From NCBI RefSeq assembly GCF_050624435.1, contig NC_134547.1:33691419-33755418 (forward strand): 64,000 bases of DNA, written 5' to 3'. The stretch's first letter is position 1, and every line of letters starts with the position of its first letter. Under the pieces are notes generated by a model. The model saw nothing but the letters and a program-made list of their open reading frames with translations, was not told the origin of the DNA and did not search any database. This document shows, piece by piece, positions 11,941 to 22,914 of the stretch. Both the position numbers and the translations under genes were made by a program. Source of the stretch: Tenrec ecaudatus (lineage: Eukaryota > Chordata > Mammalia > Afrosoricida > Tenrecidae).

Positions 11941-14179
11941 GTGTGGAGCAAACACACTATTGAGACCTGGGACTCAGAGACAAACAACATCAGTCCTGAG
12001 GAGTTCATATTCTGATGATGTATAATAGGGGAGGCAGACAAACTGGAAACTTTAGCACACACAGAATATAGAGAGTTGTGGCACCCCAAGAGTGCCCAAG
12101 GCTGGATGATTTTCTTTCTTTCATTCATTTGGGATTTTCTTTCGCTCATTCATGAGACAAATATCCCTGGAGCACAGGGCTCAGCAGAGAACAGGCCGAG
12201 CGCTTGGGGGATTCTTTTCTGTGTGGTAGGCAGACAGGCAGCAAGAGACTGTTCATAGTGGGATGGGAGACCCTGAAGAACGGGAAGGCTGCACGAGTAC
12301 TGGGGATCTCTCTGTCCCTCCTTCAGTCCTACTCCACTTCCTCTATTGGGTGACCAAGCCCCTCACTCACCCGGTCACTTCCTCTCCACCTGCCCTCTGC
12401 CTTCACACACCATTTCCTGCCCAAGGCTCCCTGTTGGTCCCCTGCATCCCCGATGGAGATGGATTTGACCTGTCAGACCTGTAAGAGACGATTTGACCAG
12501 GATAATGGACAGATTGAAGTGTGGTGTCATCGGTGGCCTCTTCAGTTCTAAAGACAGCACATTTCCCATTTGTATTAAATATGAAGTACATTCAGAAATG
12601 AAAGCGGAACGTCAACATAAATTAGAACTGACATGGTTATTGAGTCCACAGCTATTGATTCTGACAGGCCTGCCCATTCACTAAAGTTGCTGCTGGATTG
12701 CCTGTGGGCATGAAGAGCCAAGAGTGCTTAGGACGGTATGAAGCGGGAGGTGGGGGTGGGGGTTGAATAACTCTGGGCAGCTTCAGCGGCGCATGTGGAC
12801 AGAATGACTCAAGACACTTCTTGCCATAGGTTTCGCTCCAAAGTGGAGAAGACCTAAAGAGCCATAGCTGGAGAGAGATTCTGGATCAAGGGCGGTTTCT
12901 AAAAAGCACCATGTGAGGGCACGCATGTCTGCGGGCAGTGTGCCAAAGAAAGAGGGAGAACCTGAAGACGCAGGAGCGAGGAGATTCTCATCTGAGTTCC
13001 CACCCATGGGCTCACATGGATTTTAACAGGCCTAGAGATAGTTCAGATCTCCTGCCAGGAGGGAAGGCAGGGAGCTTGAATAGAGAGGAGAGGGGTTGGT
13101 AAATGTGGTGGTAGGGAGAAGAGGTGGTTCCTTTCATTTGATCCTAACTGAACTAAGCTTCTCCTGGGCCCTCTGGGCACCGCCACTGCTGCTGAATGCT
13201 TTGTACCCAGGTTCTGACCAGCAGTACATGCATGTGATCCGCTAACACCTCACTCAGTGGCCCCATCTTTTCTCTCACTGTGGGAAACCGAAAGATTTCT
13301 CCCAAGTCGTCTCCCCCAAATATATGTTAGCCTTAGGACACTGCCTGCAGCTAATGGTGAATGATTGTCAAGTTACCTCCTTGAAGGCAGTCAGTTGCCA
13401 GACAACTGTCTGGGCCCACCCCCTGCTGTTAAAGACCATGGGCTACTTCTCCCTAAAGGCTTGCCACCATTAGTCTGGTCCCTGTAGGAGGGGTTTATAC
13501 CCTATTGATAATGGTTTCTATGGAGATCCAGAGAACAAGTCAAACCTGTTGATGATGTCACCCTCCAGGTGTTAAGGAGGCAGGAAGGCAATGCAAAGGC
13601 TTCAACAGCCCCCATATAAAGTGATAACTGACAGTCAACACTACCCTTCAGGTTAAGGAGGACACTGGAGAGTGGTGGGGACTCTGAGAGAGCCAGAGTC
13701 TCTGTCTATGGATAGTGGTCTCCATATAGCTCATTGTTGCCACAGGGGAATGCAGACCATCCTTGTATGACTTTCTGCTTTTTCAAGATAAGCCAGAAAC
13801 CCATTTATTTTTAAAGACCAACAATTCAATTTCTGAACATTTTACGGGCCAAGCCACATGGTATGCCAGATTTGGCCTGCAGCCCATCACTGGAGAGCTC
13901 CGGTCCAGGTGTTACCATGATTGGCCTGAACAAGTGTTCTGCCCGCCTCTCCCACAGGATCGTTCAGAGATACACATTCAGGACAATGTGGGTCTGTTTC
14001 CATGGGGCTCTTGGTTCTCATGTTCCAGGTTGTTGTGTTTTTTGTGGCAGAGTCTGACCAGACACTGGCTAACGGAGACCCACTGGGTTCTGGCAGAACT
14101 TAAGAGCAGAAAGGAAGCCTGGTGGGGTGTGAAGGAAAGAGGATCTGACCAATTAACTTTCCACTGTTTGTAAATACAT
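11937..14179. other. No gene recognised
   Basis: This is a long interval of unique-looking sequence with ordinary base composition. Open frames at 12263-12484 and 13763-14173 carry no recognisable motif, and I see no splice or poly(A) context that would make them exons. Confidence 0.4.
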
Positions 14180-14700
14180 AAATCCAAGATGCCAAAGAAA
14201 AAGAATATGTGGCCTTTAGATAAGAGACCATAAACCTGTCTTGGATAATTAATCTTTGGAAGAAGCAAACATGTTCAGCACTTAATGTCTGAAAAGGTGC
14301 AACAGCAAGCGCGAGCTGTAAATAAGATACGGAAAAGGCGGTTGTGTTTTCCCCACTCATTACGGTGGGTTTAGCTAATTAATTCATAATGCCACCACAT
14401 TGATGCTGCTTTATTTCATGTGAATTACCTCTTAACTCATGTTCAAAGACAAACACATGGAGCAAGTTGAACTTTCAAAGGAAGCAAATGTTCATAAAAG
14501 ACAAAATAATAATGGTCATGGCTTATTCATGTTGCTATAGATAACATTATTATGTCAACATTTCCATTGGAAACCTTTATTTCCAGCAGTGTTCTATGTT
14601 AGCATTATGATATCGCCTATAAAAGAGGTGCTTTTGTTTTTATTCCATGTTGAAAAATAACTTTCATTAGCTGGTTAGTTTCCCAAGATTTAGAAAATGG
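14180..14700. other. Repeat-free AT-rich block, candidate conserved non-coding element
   Basis: The block lacks recognisable repeats. It is dense in homeodomain-type TAATTA cores (GATAATTAATC near 14245, CTAATTAATTCATAATG near 14374), with GATA-like and TTTATT motifs. Such composition is common in developmental enhancers, but conservation cannot be judged from one sequence. Confidence 0.3.
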
Positions 14701-14930
14701 CTTTTCATGGCAGGGTGGACCATAGAGAATGACAGCAGTGGTCTGATTTTGCTTTAGGAGTACAGGGAGTGTTCCAGGTGATTCCAGGGCCTACCACAGA
14801 CCTGGGAGCTGAGGCTCACTGATTCTCACCTGCTCTTGTTTCCCCCATTCTCGGCAGCCTGAGCCTCTTTTCTACTTGGAGTGAGCCCTACTCTGCCTTG
14901 CTTTTCCTTCTTTTGGGCCCAACCAAGAGA

Positions 14931-14964
14931 CATTCATTCATTCATTCATTCATTCATTCATTCA
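14931..14964 (+). repeat. (ATTC)n microsatellite
   Basis: About eight perfect units of CATT. Confidence 0.95.
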
Positions 14965-15299
14965 GTACGTATTCACTGAATACATCCACATGACAGGCCA
15001 TGTGCCTTTGCTGAGTCTAAGTGGAATGATACATGGAGACTGATAATGCCATTGGAATACCTTCTATTGCAGTGCAGCATTGTTTTCGTACTGGGTTTTC
15101 TGGGGGCTGGACAGGTGCTCATGTGCTCTAAGGTCCTCATCTGGTGGTAGCAGGCACCATCAGCTGCCAAAAGTAGTGAACAGCACAGATGATCAATGAG
15201 TAGGCCAAAAATAAATAGATGGTGATGAAAGCAACAAAACCGAAAATAGATAAAATGGGAAGAAGTGATGGGGACTGTCAATAGTGTGGCGTGAGCCAC

Positions 15300-15964
15300 T
15301 GTGTTGCTGTTAGGTGCGATTGAATCTATTCTGACTCATAGCAATCCTATGTACAACAGAACAAAACACTGCCTGGTCCTGTGCCATCTTCGCCATTTTT
15401 CCTATGCCTGCAGCCACTGTGTCAATCCATCTTGTCGAAGGTCTTCTTTTTTGCTGCCCTTCTACTTTACCAAGCCTGATGTCCTTCTCCATCTCTTGAC
15501 AACATGTCCAAAGTACGTGAGGCAAAGTGTTGCCATTATTGTTTCCAAGGAGTACTCTGGTTGTGCTTCTTCCACAGCAGATTTGTTGGGTCTTTTGGCG
15601 GTTCATGGTACTTTCAATATTCATCACCAGCAGGCAGTTGAAACTACTGTAGCTTGGGTACAGTATAAATTACAGTACAATTTAAAATACTGTAGCAGGT
15701 GCACCTTAGTCCTCAAAATAACATTCTTAGTTTCCCACACTTTAAAGAGGTGTTGTGCAGTTGATTTACCCAATGTAATGCATCGGTTTGATCTCTTGAC
15801 TGCTTCTTCCATGAGCACTGATTGTGAATCTAAGCAAGATGTCAATCATTTCTCCACTTACCATGATCTTATCTACTGGTCCAGTCGTGAGGATTTTCGC
15901 TTTCTTTCTTCTTTTTATTCTTTTTCTTTCGTTACAATGAATTGCAACACGTACTCAAGACCAC
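15300..15964 (-). mobile_element. RTE/BovB-type LINE, 3' part
   Basis: On the minus strand, 15627 to 15310 is open and reads MEKDIRLGKVEGQQKRRPS, then TRWIDTV, ending VVHRIAMSQNRFN. This is the C-terminal end of the RTE/BovB ORF2 family. The LINE then ends with a tail like AAT...CGCACCTAACAGCAAC, which AfroSINEs share. Further upstream sequence of the same LINE continues in pieces to about 15960. The copy is 5'-truncated and not functional. Confidence 0.75.
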
Positions 15965-16137
15965 TGTGTTAGCTACATAATCTGGTGTCAATTTGGGATT
16001 TGAGAGGATTACGAGTGAAGGGGTGGAGTCTAGTCTTTCAATTGGGTCATACCCAGTGAGGCCTCTGTGTGAGTATGGACTTCTCCTGAGAACTCTGGGA
16101 ACTCCTGGATTTCCTCCTTGGAGGAGAGAAATTCTCT

Positions 16138-16170
<33 letters not shown>

Positions 16171-16539
16171 CAGTTTACTTCCTTGGAGATGCTCTACTGA
16201 CAAGACACATTGTGCTACACCCTGAGAACTGGAGAAGCTTGATGCAACCAGACCTCTGGAGCTGGAGAAGCCATGTGGAGACCCCTGCCAGCACTGAGAT
16301 GCTTACAACACCACTGGACCCACAAGACTTCCAACCCACTTGCCTGCAACCCTCCTGCATTCAGCATCATTGCATGTATTTCATGAGGCTGAAGAGGACT
16401 TTATAGATTGGTACCGGACATATGGACTTGATCTGGACCAGGTTGGGACGTTTTCTCAATATTCAATTGATCTTCTATATAAACCTCTTTCTTATGAGTG
16501 TCTATGAATTTGTTTCTATAGTCTGCCTGGACAAACACA
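15965..16539 (-). mobile_element. LTR-like repeat, probable solo LTR fossil
   Basis: On the minus strand it runs from TGTGTTTGTCCAGGCAGAC to GTAGCTAACACA, giving short inverted TGTGTTAG/CTAACACA-type ends. The flanks ACCAC and ACAAC could be a decayed 5-base target duplication. It contains a CT microsatellite at about 16137-16162. Its interior is shared with the repeats at 4164, 30776 and 51063. It is an old copy. Confidence 0.5.
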
Positions 16540-17799
16540 ACAACAGTTCTTTTTTTTTTTTTTTAGGACAATAAAACTTTTAATAATACTCATTCACTCA
16601 AGTAGAACTATGCCTCTTGGACAAGACGTGCCATACCAAAGCAAAGAGCTTAAAAGCAAAGAAAAAATAGAAAATATATGGTGGTCTGAAATTGCCAATT
16701 CCTGGGCACCTTCAAATTAGGAAACTTGAACCGTAGTCCAATGACCTCCAAATCCATAAGCTTGGGATCATCATCATCTGCTCCTCTAAGTCCCAGGGGG
16801 ATGTCAGTTCCTTTAATCTGCCATAGATGTGTGTTTAAGGTAAAATCCAGTTTACTTAGAGGGGTTTCCAAATGAACCCTCATGTTGTGATCTAGAAGGA
16901 TACTGTGCGCCGCAGAGGAACAGAGTCTAAAGTCCCCGCTGTCTGCAGCATGCTGCTGGGCCACTGAGGAAGGTGGTCGTGTTTCCACCAATGTTAGTAA
17001 AAGCTGGATGCTGTTTCGGCAAAGATAGCGACAAGGTAACTGACAGTTTTCTTCTCTTCAGTATTTGCCTTAAAGGAAGAGTCCTAGCTGGTAGAAGCTT
17101 CTGGTGCCAGGAAGCCATTAAACACGTGGGTATGGCTAGCAATCAGGCTCACTTAGCTCATGGTAGTTGGCACATGGATGGTTATAGTTTGCATTCCAAT
17201 GATTTAAACCGAGATATTCTTGTTCAGGTTGGACGCACGGTGAGTAGAAGACCTCTTTTCCCAAGAAATAAGAGGGAGAAAGTCTTTGGAGAACGGCCTC
17301 GCTGAACTGGTAAGTTAGTTTTCTCCGGATTTTGATGATTTCCCCAGTTCTTCCGTAATTCCGCAATGCCCTGGCCATTTTCTGGTAAGTCATGGTCTTC
17401 CGGTTGCCTTTCCTTTCCCCCCAAAGTTCTGCAAGTCTCTCTTTGTTTTTTGACACAAACTGAAAGATGCCCTTGCTTCTATCTACCCACTGAATACAAG
17501 AAGCCATCTCCAGGTTACACAGGGATTCAAGAAGGTATTCAAACAGCCGAAGCTTCTTTCGGCCTTTTCCGACCTTTTGCTGGAGAGCGGCAGGTTGCGT
17601 TAGCTGGTTTTCAGCGATATTCTGCAGTGATGGATGCATATTTGTTTCCACACAGTAGTCTGCAACATTATTGATGATGGTTTTCCAGGTACAGGCAGGC
17701 TCCTCCGCCGGTAGCACTCCAAAGCAGCTGGGGCTCCCTCGGACCTGAGCGCAGTGGTTGATGAAAGCCAGGTAATTTTTGTAGTCTTGCATGATTCCG

Positions 17800-17945
17800 T
17801 CTGTCCCATGTATGGCAGGGTGAGTGGCTGCATAGGGTTTTCTTGGCTGTAAACTTTGACGGTAACAGATCACCAGGCCTTTCTTTCGTGGCACTGCTGG
17901 GTAGATTTTAACCCTGCCCACCTTGAGGTTAGGACACAGTTGGTT
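17800..17945 (-). repeat. AfroSINE-type insertion inside the SPIC retrocopy
   Basis: On the minus strand it reads CAGCAGTGCCACGAAAGAAA, then GGCCTGGTGATCTG and ACAGCCAAGAAAACCCTATG, an AfroSINE subfamily body. Its 3' junction lies just before the ATG (17792) that opens the ETS-domain frame. Confidence 0.7.
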
Positions 17946-17959
17946 ATGGGTTTGGCTGA

Positions 17960-18135
17960 GATCCGAAAGGTCTGAAGTTTGAAGCAGCAGCCACTCTTGA
18001 GGGTAAAGACGAGGCTTTCTACTCCCGTAAAGAGTTTAACAGTCTTGCAAAGTTACAGGGGCAGTTCTACCCTGTGGCAGACCCTATGGGGTCACCATGA
18101 ATTGACTGGATGCCAGTGAGTTTGGTTTGGTTAAA
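17960..18135 (+). repeat. AfroSINE inside the SPIC retrocopy
   Basis: The body AAAGACGAGGCTTTCTACTC, the motif GGGGCAGTTCTACCCTGTGG and the tail ATGAATTGACTGGATGCCAG are clear. It lies in forward orientation, opposite to the retrocopy. Confidence 0.8.
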
Positions 18136-18900
18136 TACGTTCGCCACCTCCAAGGGACCTATCTCCCACAATACCCTGGAGAGTACTGGAGGTTGCCTGT
18201 TGAATGTTGCCTCAACACATCAAAAGCATCTTCAAATGCTTGCCCCAGCTTGTCTTGTTCACTACACGCCATGTTTGATTAATAAATTGGGTGATTCTGC
18301 TCATGGGCCTGCTACCTTGCGTCTAAAAGGGCCAGACGCCAGGAGTCTCGGCTTTCCCGGAGATCAAAACAACAGTTCTTAAATTAAAAAAAAATAATTT
18401 TATTGGGATCTCTTACAGACATAACAATTTGTAATTCAATTAGATCAAGAATGCTTATACAATTATTGCTGCTATCAGGTTCAAAACATTTTCATTCTTC
18501 TTACTTCCTTGTTATAAGCTCACCTTTACCCCCCCTCTCCACCACCCTTCCCCCCAGGAGCCTTTATTGTTGTATCTGGTATAAATTATTATTATTATTT
18601 TCCATGTCTTACACTATCCAATATATCCATCCAACTACAATTCTATAATTCGTTCCCCTCAAGGGGGATTACACAGTCATCATTGCCATCAGCTCACCCC
18701 TCCTCCCCTTCCCCAACCCTCTCTTTCCCTACCCTCAGGAAATCATTACTCCTTTTACTATTTCTGAAGGGTTATCTATTTTGGTTTCCATGAATCACAC
18801 ATTCTTAATTATACACATAAGTATACTTATGTCTAACTAGGGTAATGAGGTAAGAGAAGAACAATAATAGTGAGGGGAGGAAATATTAAAGAACTATAGG

Positions 18901-21401
18901 TATCCCGGCGTGGAGGAGGGAACCGGTGGAGAGGTCTGGGAGGCTGGCCCCAGCACCATAAATTAAGTGGATTCCTGCCCCTCCCCCGAAAAGAATTTGT
19001 TCCAAAGGACGACATTGACTCTGCAGCTCTGGGAGATGGACATATTTGATCAGAGCACACGGGAGCAGATGAAGGGGCAGGAGGAAAGAGTGGAGCACAG
19101 CCTGGCCCACCAGGCTGTGATGATGATGTTCCTGAGTAGAGCAGACAGTCCACAGAGAGAACAACATGGCTGGCCCTACTATGAGACATGATGCCCCTCA
19201 GTGAGTAAGGGCGATACAGGGGACAGCACCGGAGACACAGTGTGGGAATTGCACCTGACCTGATCCCACCACACCGAGGCAAATCACTGGGGGAGTGCAG
19301 CGGAACAGCAAGGGAATGGAGTGGCAAGGTCCCCAGGGAATGCTGAAAGTGGACTTTGGGGCCAGGGCGTGGTGCCCCAACAGACTGGACTGGAAAACGC
19401 TCCTAAGGGCCAGCAAACGATCCCTGAACTAACTACAAGCTTTTCTCTTGTGAACTGTTTTGTTCTGTTCTTTGTCAGTGGTTTGTTTTTGTTGTTTTGT
19501 TGTCTGGTTGTATACTGTTGCTTTGTTTTCCTCTGTCTAGTTTTCATGCATGTTAGTGACTCCACAGGTCTGTCTGAATAGGACAGGCTGGATGAACTAT
19601 CTGGAGGAAAAACAACGGGACTGACAGTTCCGGGGGGACTTGGGGTGGGGGGGTAGGGGGGGGAGGAAGTGGTGTTAACAAACCCAGGGACAAGGGAAAA
19701 ACATGGGACCCCAAATGGTAGAGAAGGGGGAGTGGCAGGCCTGGTGGGAAATGATCAAGGGTAAGGTTGCTTAGAGAAGAGGTATACTCTAGCCCAGGTG
19801 GCGATGAAGCATGGTAGTAGGACAGGAGGAAGGTCAAGAGAGATGGAGGAAAGAGCTAGGAGTCAAAGGGCATTCATGGAGGTCTAGACAAAGACATGTA
19901 CATGCAAATATATATAGGAGGATGGGGAAATAGATCTATGTGTCTATATTTATAGGTCAAGTATTAAGGTGGGGAAGGACCTTGGGCCTCTACTCAAACA
20001 CTCCCTCAATGCATGAATACCTTCTTTTATTAAATTGGAACTCTATGATGCTCACTCTCCCGACACAACGGCTGAAGCCAAAGTGGGTGAACAAGTAAAA
20101 GTGGTGAAGAAAGCTGATGGTGCCCGGCTATCAAAAGAGATAGTGACTTTGGTCTTAAAGGCTTGAAGATAAACAAGCGGCCATCTAGCTCAGAAGCAAC
20201 AAATTCCACATGGAAGAACATACCAGCCTGTGTGATCCAGTGGTCCCAAAGGGATCAGTTACCAGGCATCAAAGAACAAAAAATCATATCATTGACTGCA
20301 CACCTCCATGATAGGATCACTGAAGACAAATGGGTGCATAAGCAAATGTGGTGAAGAAAGCTGATGGTGCCCGGCTATCAAAAGAGATAGTGTCTGGGGT
20401 CTTAAAGGCTTGAAGGTGAACAAGCGGCCATCTAGCTCAGAAGCAAATAAGCCCACATGGAAGAAGCACACCGGCCAGTGCGATCACGAGGTGCCCAAGG
20501 GACCAGGTATAAGGCATCATGCAAAAAAAAAAAAAAGATATAAGTGTGTGTATGTATGTGTATATATGTGTATATATATATGTATGTGTATATATGTATA
20601 TATATATCATATTAAATGAAGGGGGAAGTGCAGAGTGGAGACCCAAGGCCCAAGTGTCGGCCAATGGAGATCCCCTCATAGAGGGGTTTAGGAGAGGAGA
20701 TGGGTTAATTAGGGTGTGAGGTAGTATCGATGAAGAACACACCTTTCACCCAGATCCTGAATGCTTCCTCCCCCCAACTACCATGATCCGAATTCTACCT
20801 TGCAGGGCTGGATAGGACAGAGGCTGTACACTGGTACATATGAGGGTTGGAGGTACAGGGAATCCAGGGCGGATGATACCTTCAGGACCAAGGGTGTGAG
20901 GGACGATGCTGGGAGAGTGGAGGGTGAGTGGGTTGGAAAGGGGGAACTGATTACAAGGATCCACATGTGACCTCTTCCCTGGGAGAGGGACAGCAGAGAA
21001 GGGGGGAAGGGAGACTCCGGATAGGGCAAGATATGACAAAATAACGATGTATAAATTACCAAGGGCATATGAGGGAGGGGGGAATGGGGAGGGAGGGGAA
21101 AAAAAAAAAGAGGACCTGATGCAAGGGGCTTAAGTGGAGAGCAAATGCCTTGAGAATGATTGGGGCAGGGAATGTATGGATGTGCTTTATACAATTGATG
21201 TATGTATATGTATGGACTGTGGTAAGAGTTGTTTGAGTCCCTAATAAAATGTAAAAGAAGAAAAGAGAAAAAAATGATTAGGGCAAAGACTGTACAGATG
21301 TGCTTTATACAATTGATGTACGTATATGTATGAACTGTGAAAAGAATTGTATCAGCCCCAATAAATTGTTAAAATAAATAAATAAATTAATTGGAAAAAA
21401 A
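18901..21401 (+). mobile_element. Full-length non-coding L1-mobilised retroposon, copy 2
   Basis: The exact 13-base target duplication AAAGAACTATAGG lies at 18888-18900 and 21402-21414. It starts at the same head position as copy 1 (GGTGGAGAGGTCTGGGAGGC follows within 30 bases). It is longer, 2.5 kb, for three reasons: an internal block of about 240 bases occurs twice (20040-20285 and 20290-20520), a TG/TA repeat has grown at 20540-20610, and the 3' terminus is duplicated (ends at about 21250 and 21370). The G-rich tract is at 21070-21100. No protein longer than about 75 codons is open in sense; a longer frame is open on the opposite strand across 19327-18833. Confidence 0.8.
20540..20612 (+). 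repeat. TG/TA-rich microsatellite
   Basis: Interrupted TATG/TGTATATA units follow an A-run at 20522-20534, lying inside retroposon copy 2. Confidence 0.9.
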
Positions 21402-22689
21402 AAAGAACTATAGGATGGCTGTGTGTTTCATCAGTGCCATGCCACATCCTGGACTTAACATCCCTTCTGTGTGGCCCTTCTGTGAAGGACTGTCCAATTG
21501 TCTTCCGTTGTGTTTTGGGTCTCCACGTCTTTGTCCACCCTCCTTCACTTTTATTTGATTGCTTTTGAATTTCTGATATTTATTCCCATTGACACCTCAT
21601 GATCACCTAGGCTGGTGAGCTTCTTCTATGTTTGCTTGTTGCATCCCTGCTAGATGGCCACTTGCTTAACTTCAAACTTTTAAGACCCTAGATTCCTTAT
21701 CTTTCAATAGCCAGGCACCATCCATTTCTTCACCACATTTGCTTGTGCACCCATTTTGTCTTTAGCAATCGTGTCAGGAAGGTGAGTATTATACAGTGTC
21801 AAATTAGTAGACCAAAGTGTTCTTGTACTGAGGTAAGATTTGAGTGGGGACCCAAAGTCCACCAGCTTCTCTGTTGTGTGTGTGTATATATATACCTATA
21901 TATACTTTTAACTTTCTTTACCTTCATATTTTTCTGTTTTCTTTCTCCCTTACCTGTCCCTGTTGTTGGCTCACTGCTCCACTCCCTCCACCCCACAACC
22001 ATCAGTCCAGTTGATATCTCTTTGGGCTTGTTTATCCTGCTTATCAAGTAGATACCCAAAATAAAAAAGATAAAATAAATAACAAAAAATACTGTAAATA
22101 ATTCTGTGTCTGGTTGTTATCCTATCCCAGAGTAGATGAGAATCTCTGTGTTAAATAGTGGGAAGGACTTGTTATAATCTGCCAATTCAGTCCTCCTTTC
22201 TCTCCAGGTTCAATATCCCAGGACCCACTTGCCCTATGGCACTTGTGCCCATTTAGTCCTCAGCATCCATAGCCAAAGGGCACACTTCCTTAAGTCCCCA
22301 CTGCTCTTCCTGCTATCAGAGATGGAGCTGTCTAGTGCATCCCCCCTCTTTGAGTACCTCCTTATACACAAAGACATTTAAGAAAATATGGATCATATGA
22401 ACACACTAATTTCTAAGCTGCTTTTCCAGTTAACATATGGAACATGATTGATCATATCATGAAACATAGATCTTAAATGTATTTTTAAATGACAGCAACC
22501 AATCTCATTGTATGAATGTACCTCAATGTAAGTATTCTTACTCTTGGAGATATTATTTCACTAATCTAAACAAGACTGTGAGGAACATTTTTGCACTTTG
22601 CCTACAATTGCAGTTGCTGGATCAAAGGACTTGGATTATAAATGCAAATGGAAGGGTCCCATTACTAAGTACATTAAAAACTCCCTGTC

Positions 22690-22866
22690 ATTGAATCAAT
22701 AGCCCCCCTATGGGTCAGGGTACAATTGCCTCCGGGGGTTTCTGCGACTGTAACTCTTTATGGGAGTAGAAAGCCTCGTCTTTCTCCTGAGTAGTGGCTG
22801 GTGGTTTCAAGCTACTCACTTTGGGGCTAGCAGCCCAACGTCTAACCATTATGCCCGCTACCTATG
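22690..22866 (-). repeat. AfroSINE, reverse orientation
   Basis: The body TTTATGGGAGTAGAAAGCCT, GGCTGGTGGTTTCAAGCTAC and the reversed head CAGCCCAACGTCTAACCATT are visible. The far 3' end is lost. Confidence 0.8.
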
Positions 22867-22914
22867 ACCTCCGCACATCTTCTCTACCGCTGTCATTAGA
22901 TAGAATAGCTACCG

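Larger units (their letters stand above)
16552..18367 (-). pseudogene. SPIC-like: SPIC retrocopy with an intact ETS-domain reading frame
   Basis: This is a processed copy of SPIC, an ETS-family transcription factor (Spi-C) of macrophages and B cells. The 13-base direct repeat AACAACAGTTCTT flanks it (16539-16551, 18368-18380). A poly(T) at 16551-16564, the reversed A-tail, marks the 3' end, with ATTAAA just upstream on the minus strand. The N-terminus starts at 18272 ([20 protein letters not shown]), ends at a stop after about 35 codons, and is cut by two SINEs. The rest is open from an ATG at 17792 to a stop at 17138-17136, 218 codons. It begins [13 protein letters not shown] and ends HELSEPDC like the parent. 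The ETS domain covers residues about 78-170 of this frame, with RKLRLFEYL-like start [12 protein letters not shown]102, W124 and the DNA-contacting pair in [10 protein letters not shown] (R141, R144). Whether it is transcribed is unknown. Confidence 0.85.
18381..22070 (-). mobile_element. Older L1-type retroposon relative, split by a full-length copy
   Basis: The 3' part is 18390-18900 (AAATAATTTTATTGGGATCTC and on) and the continuation is 21415 to about 22060. The latter includes the reversed block AGACCCTAGATTCC...CAGGCACCATCCATTTCTTCACCACATTT (given in two parts), which corresponds to 9290-9370 of copy 1. The two halves join across the insertion at 18901-21401. It is more diverged than the inserted copy, hence older. 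Confidence 0.7.

Noticed and set aside
11865-12149. Lys/Glu-repeat protein on the minus strand
   Set aside because: The frame exists only because of the (TTTC)n microsatellite.
15301-15972. 223-codon plus-strand open frame
   Set aside because: It is the antisense of an RTE LINE 3' part; the real coding frame runs on the minus strand.
18833-19327. 164-codon minus-strand frame as a gene
   Set aside because: It lies across the insertion boundary of retroposon copy 2 and its host element, so it cannot be one ancestral gene. The shared part is reported as a finding only.
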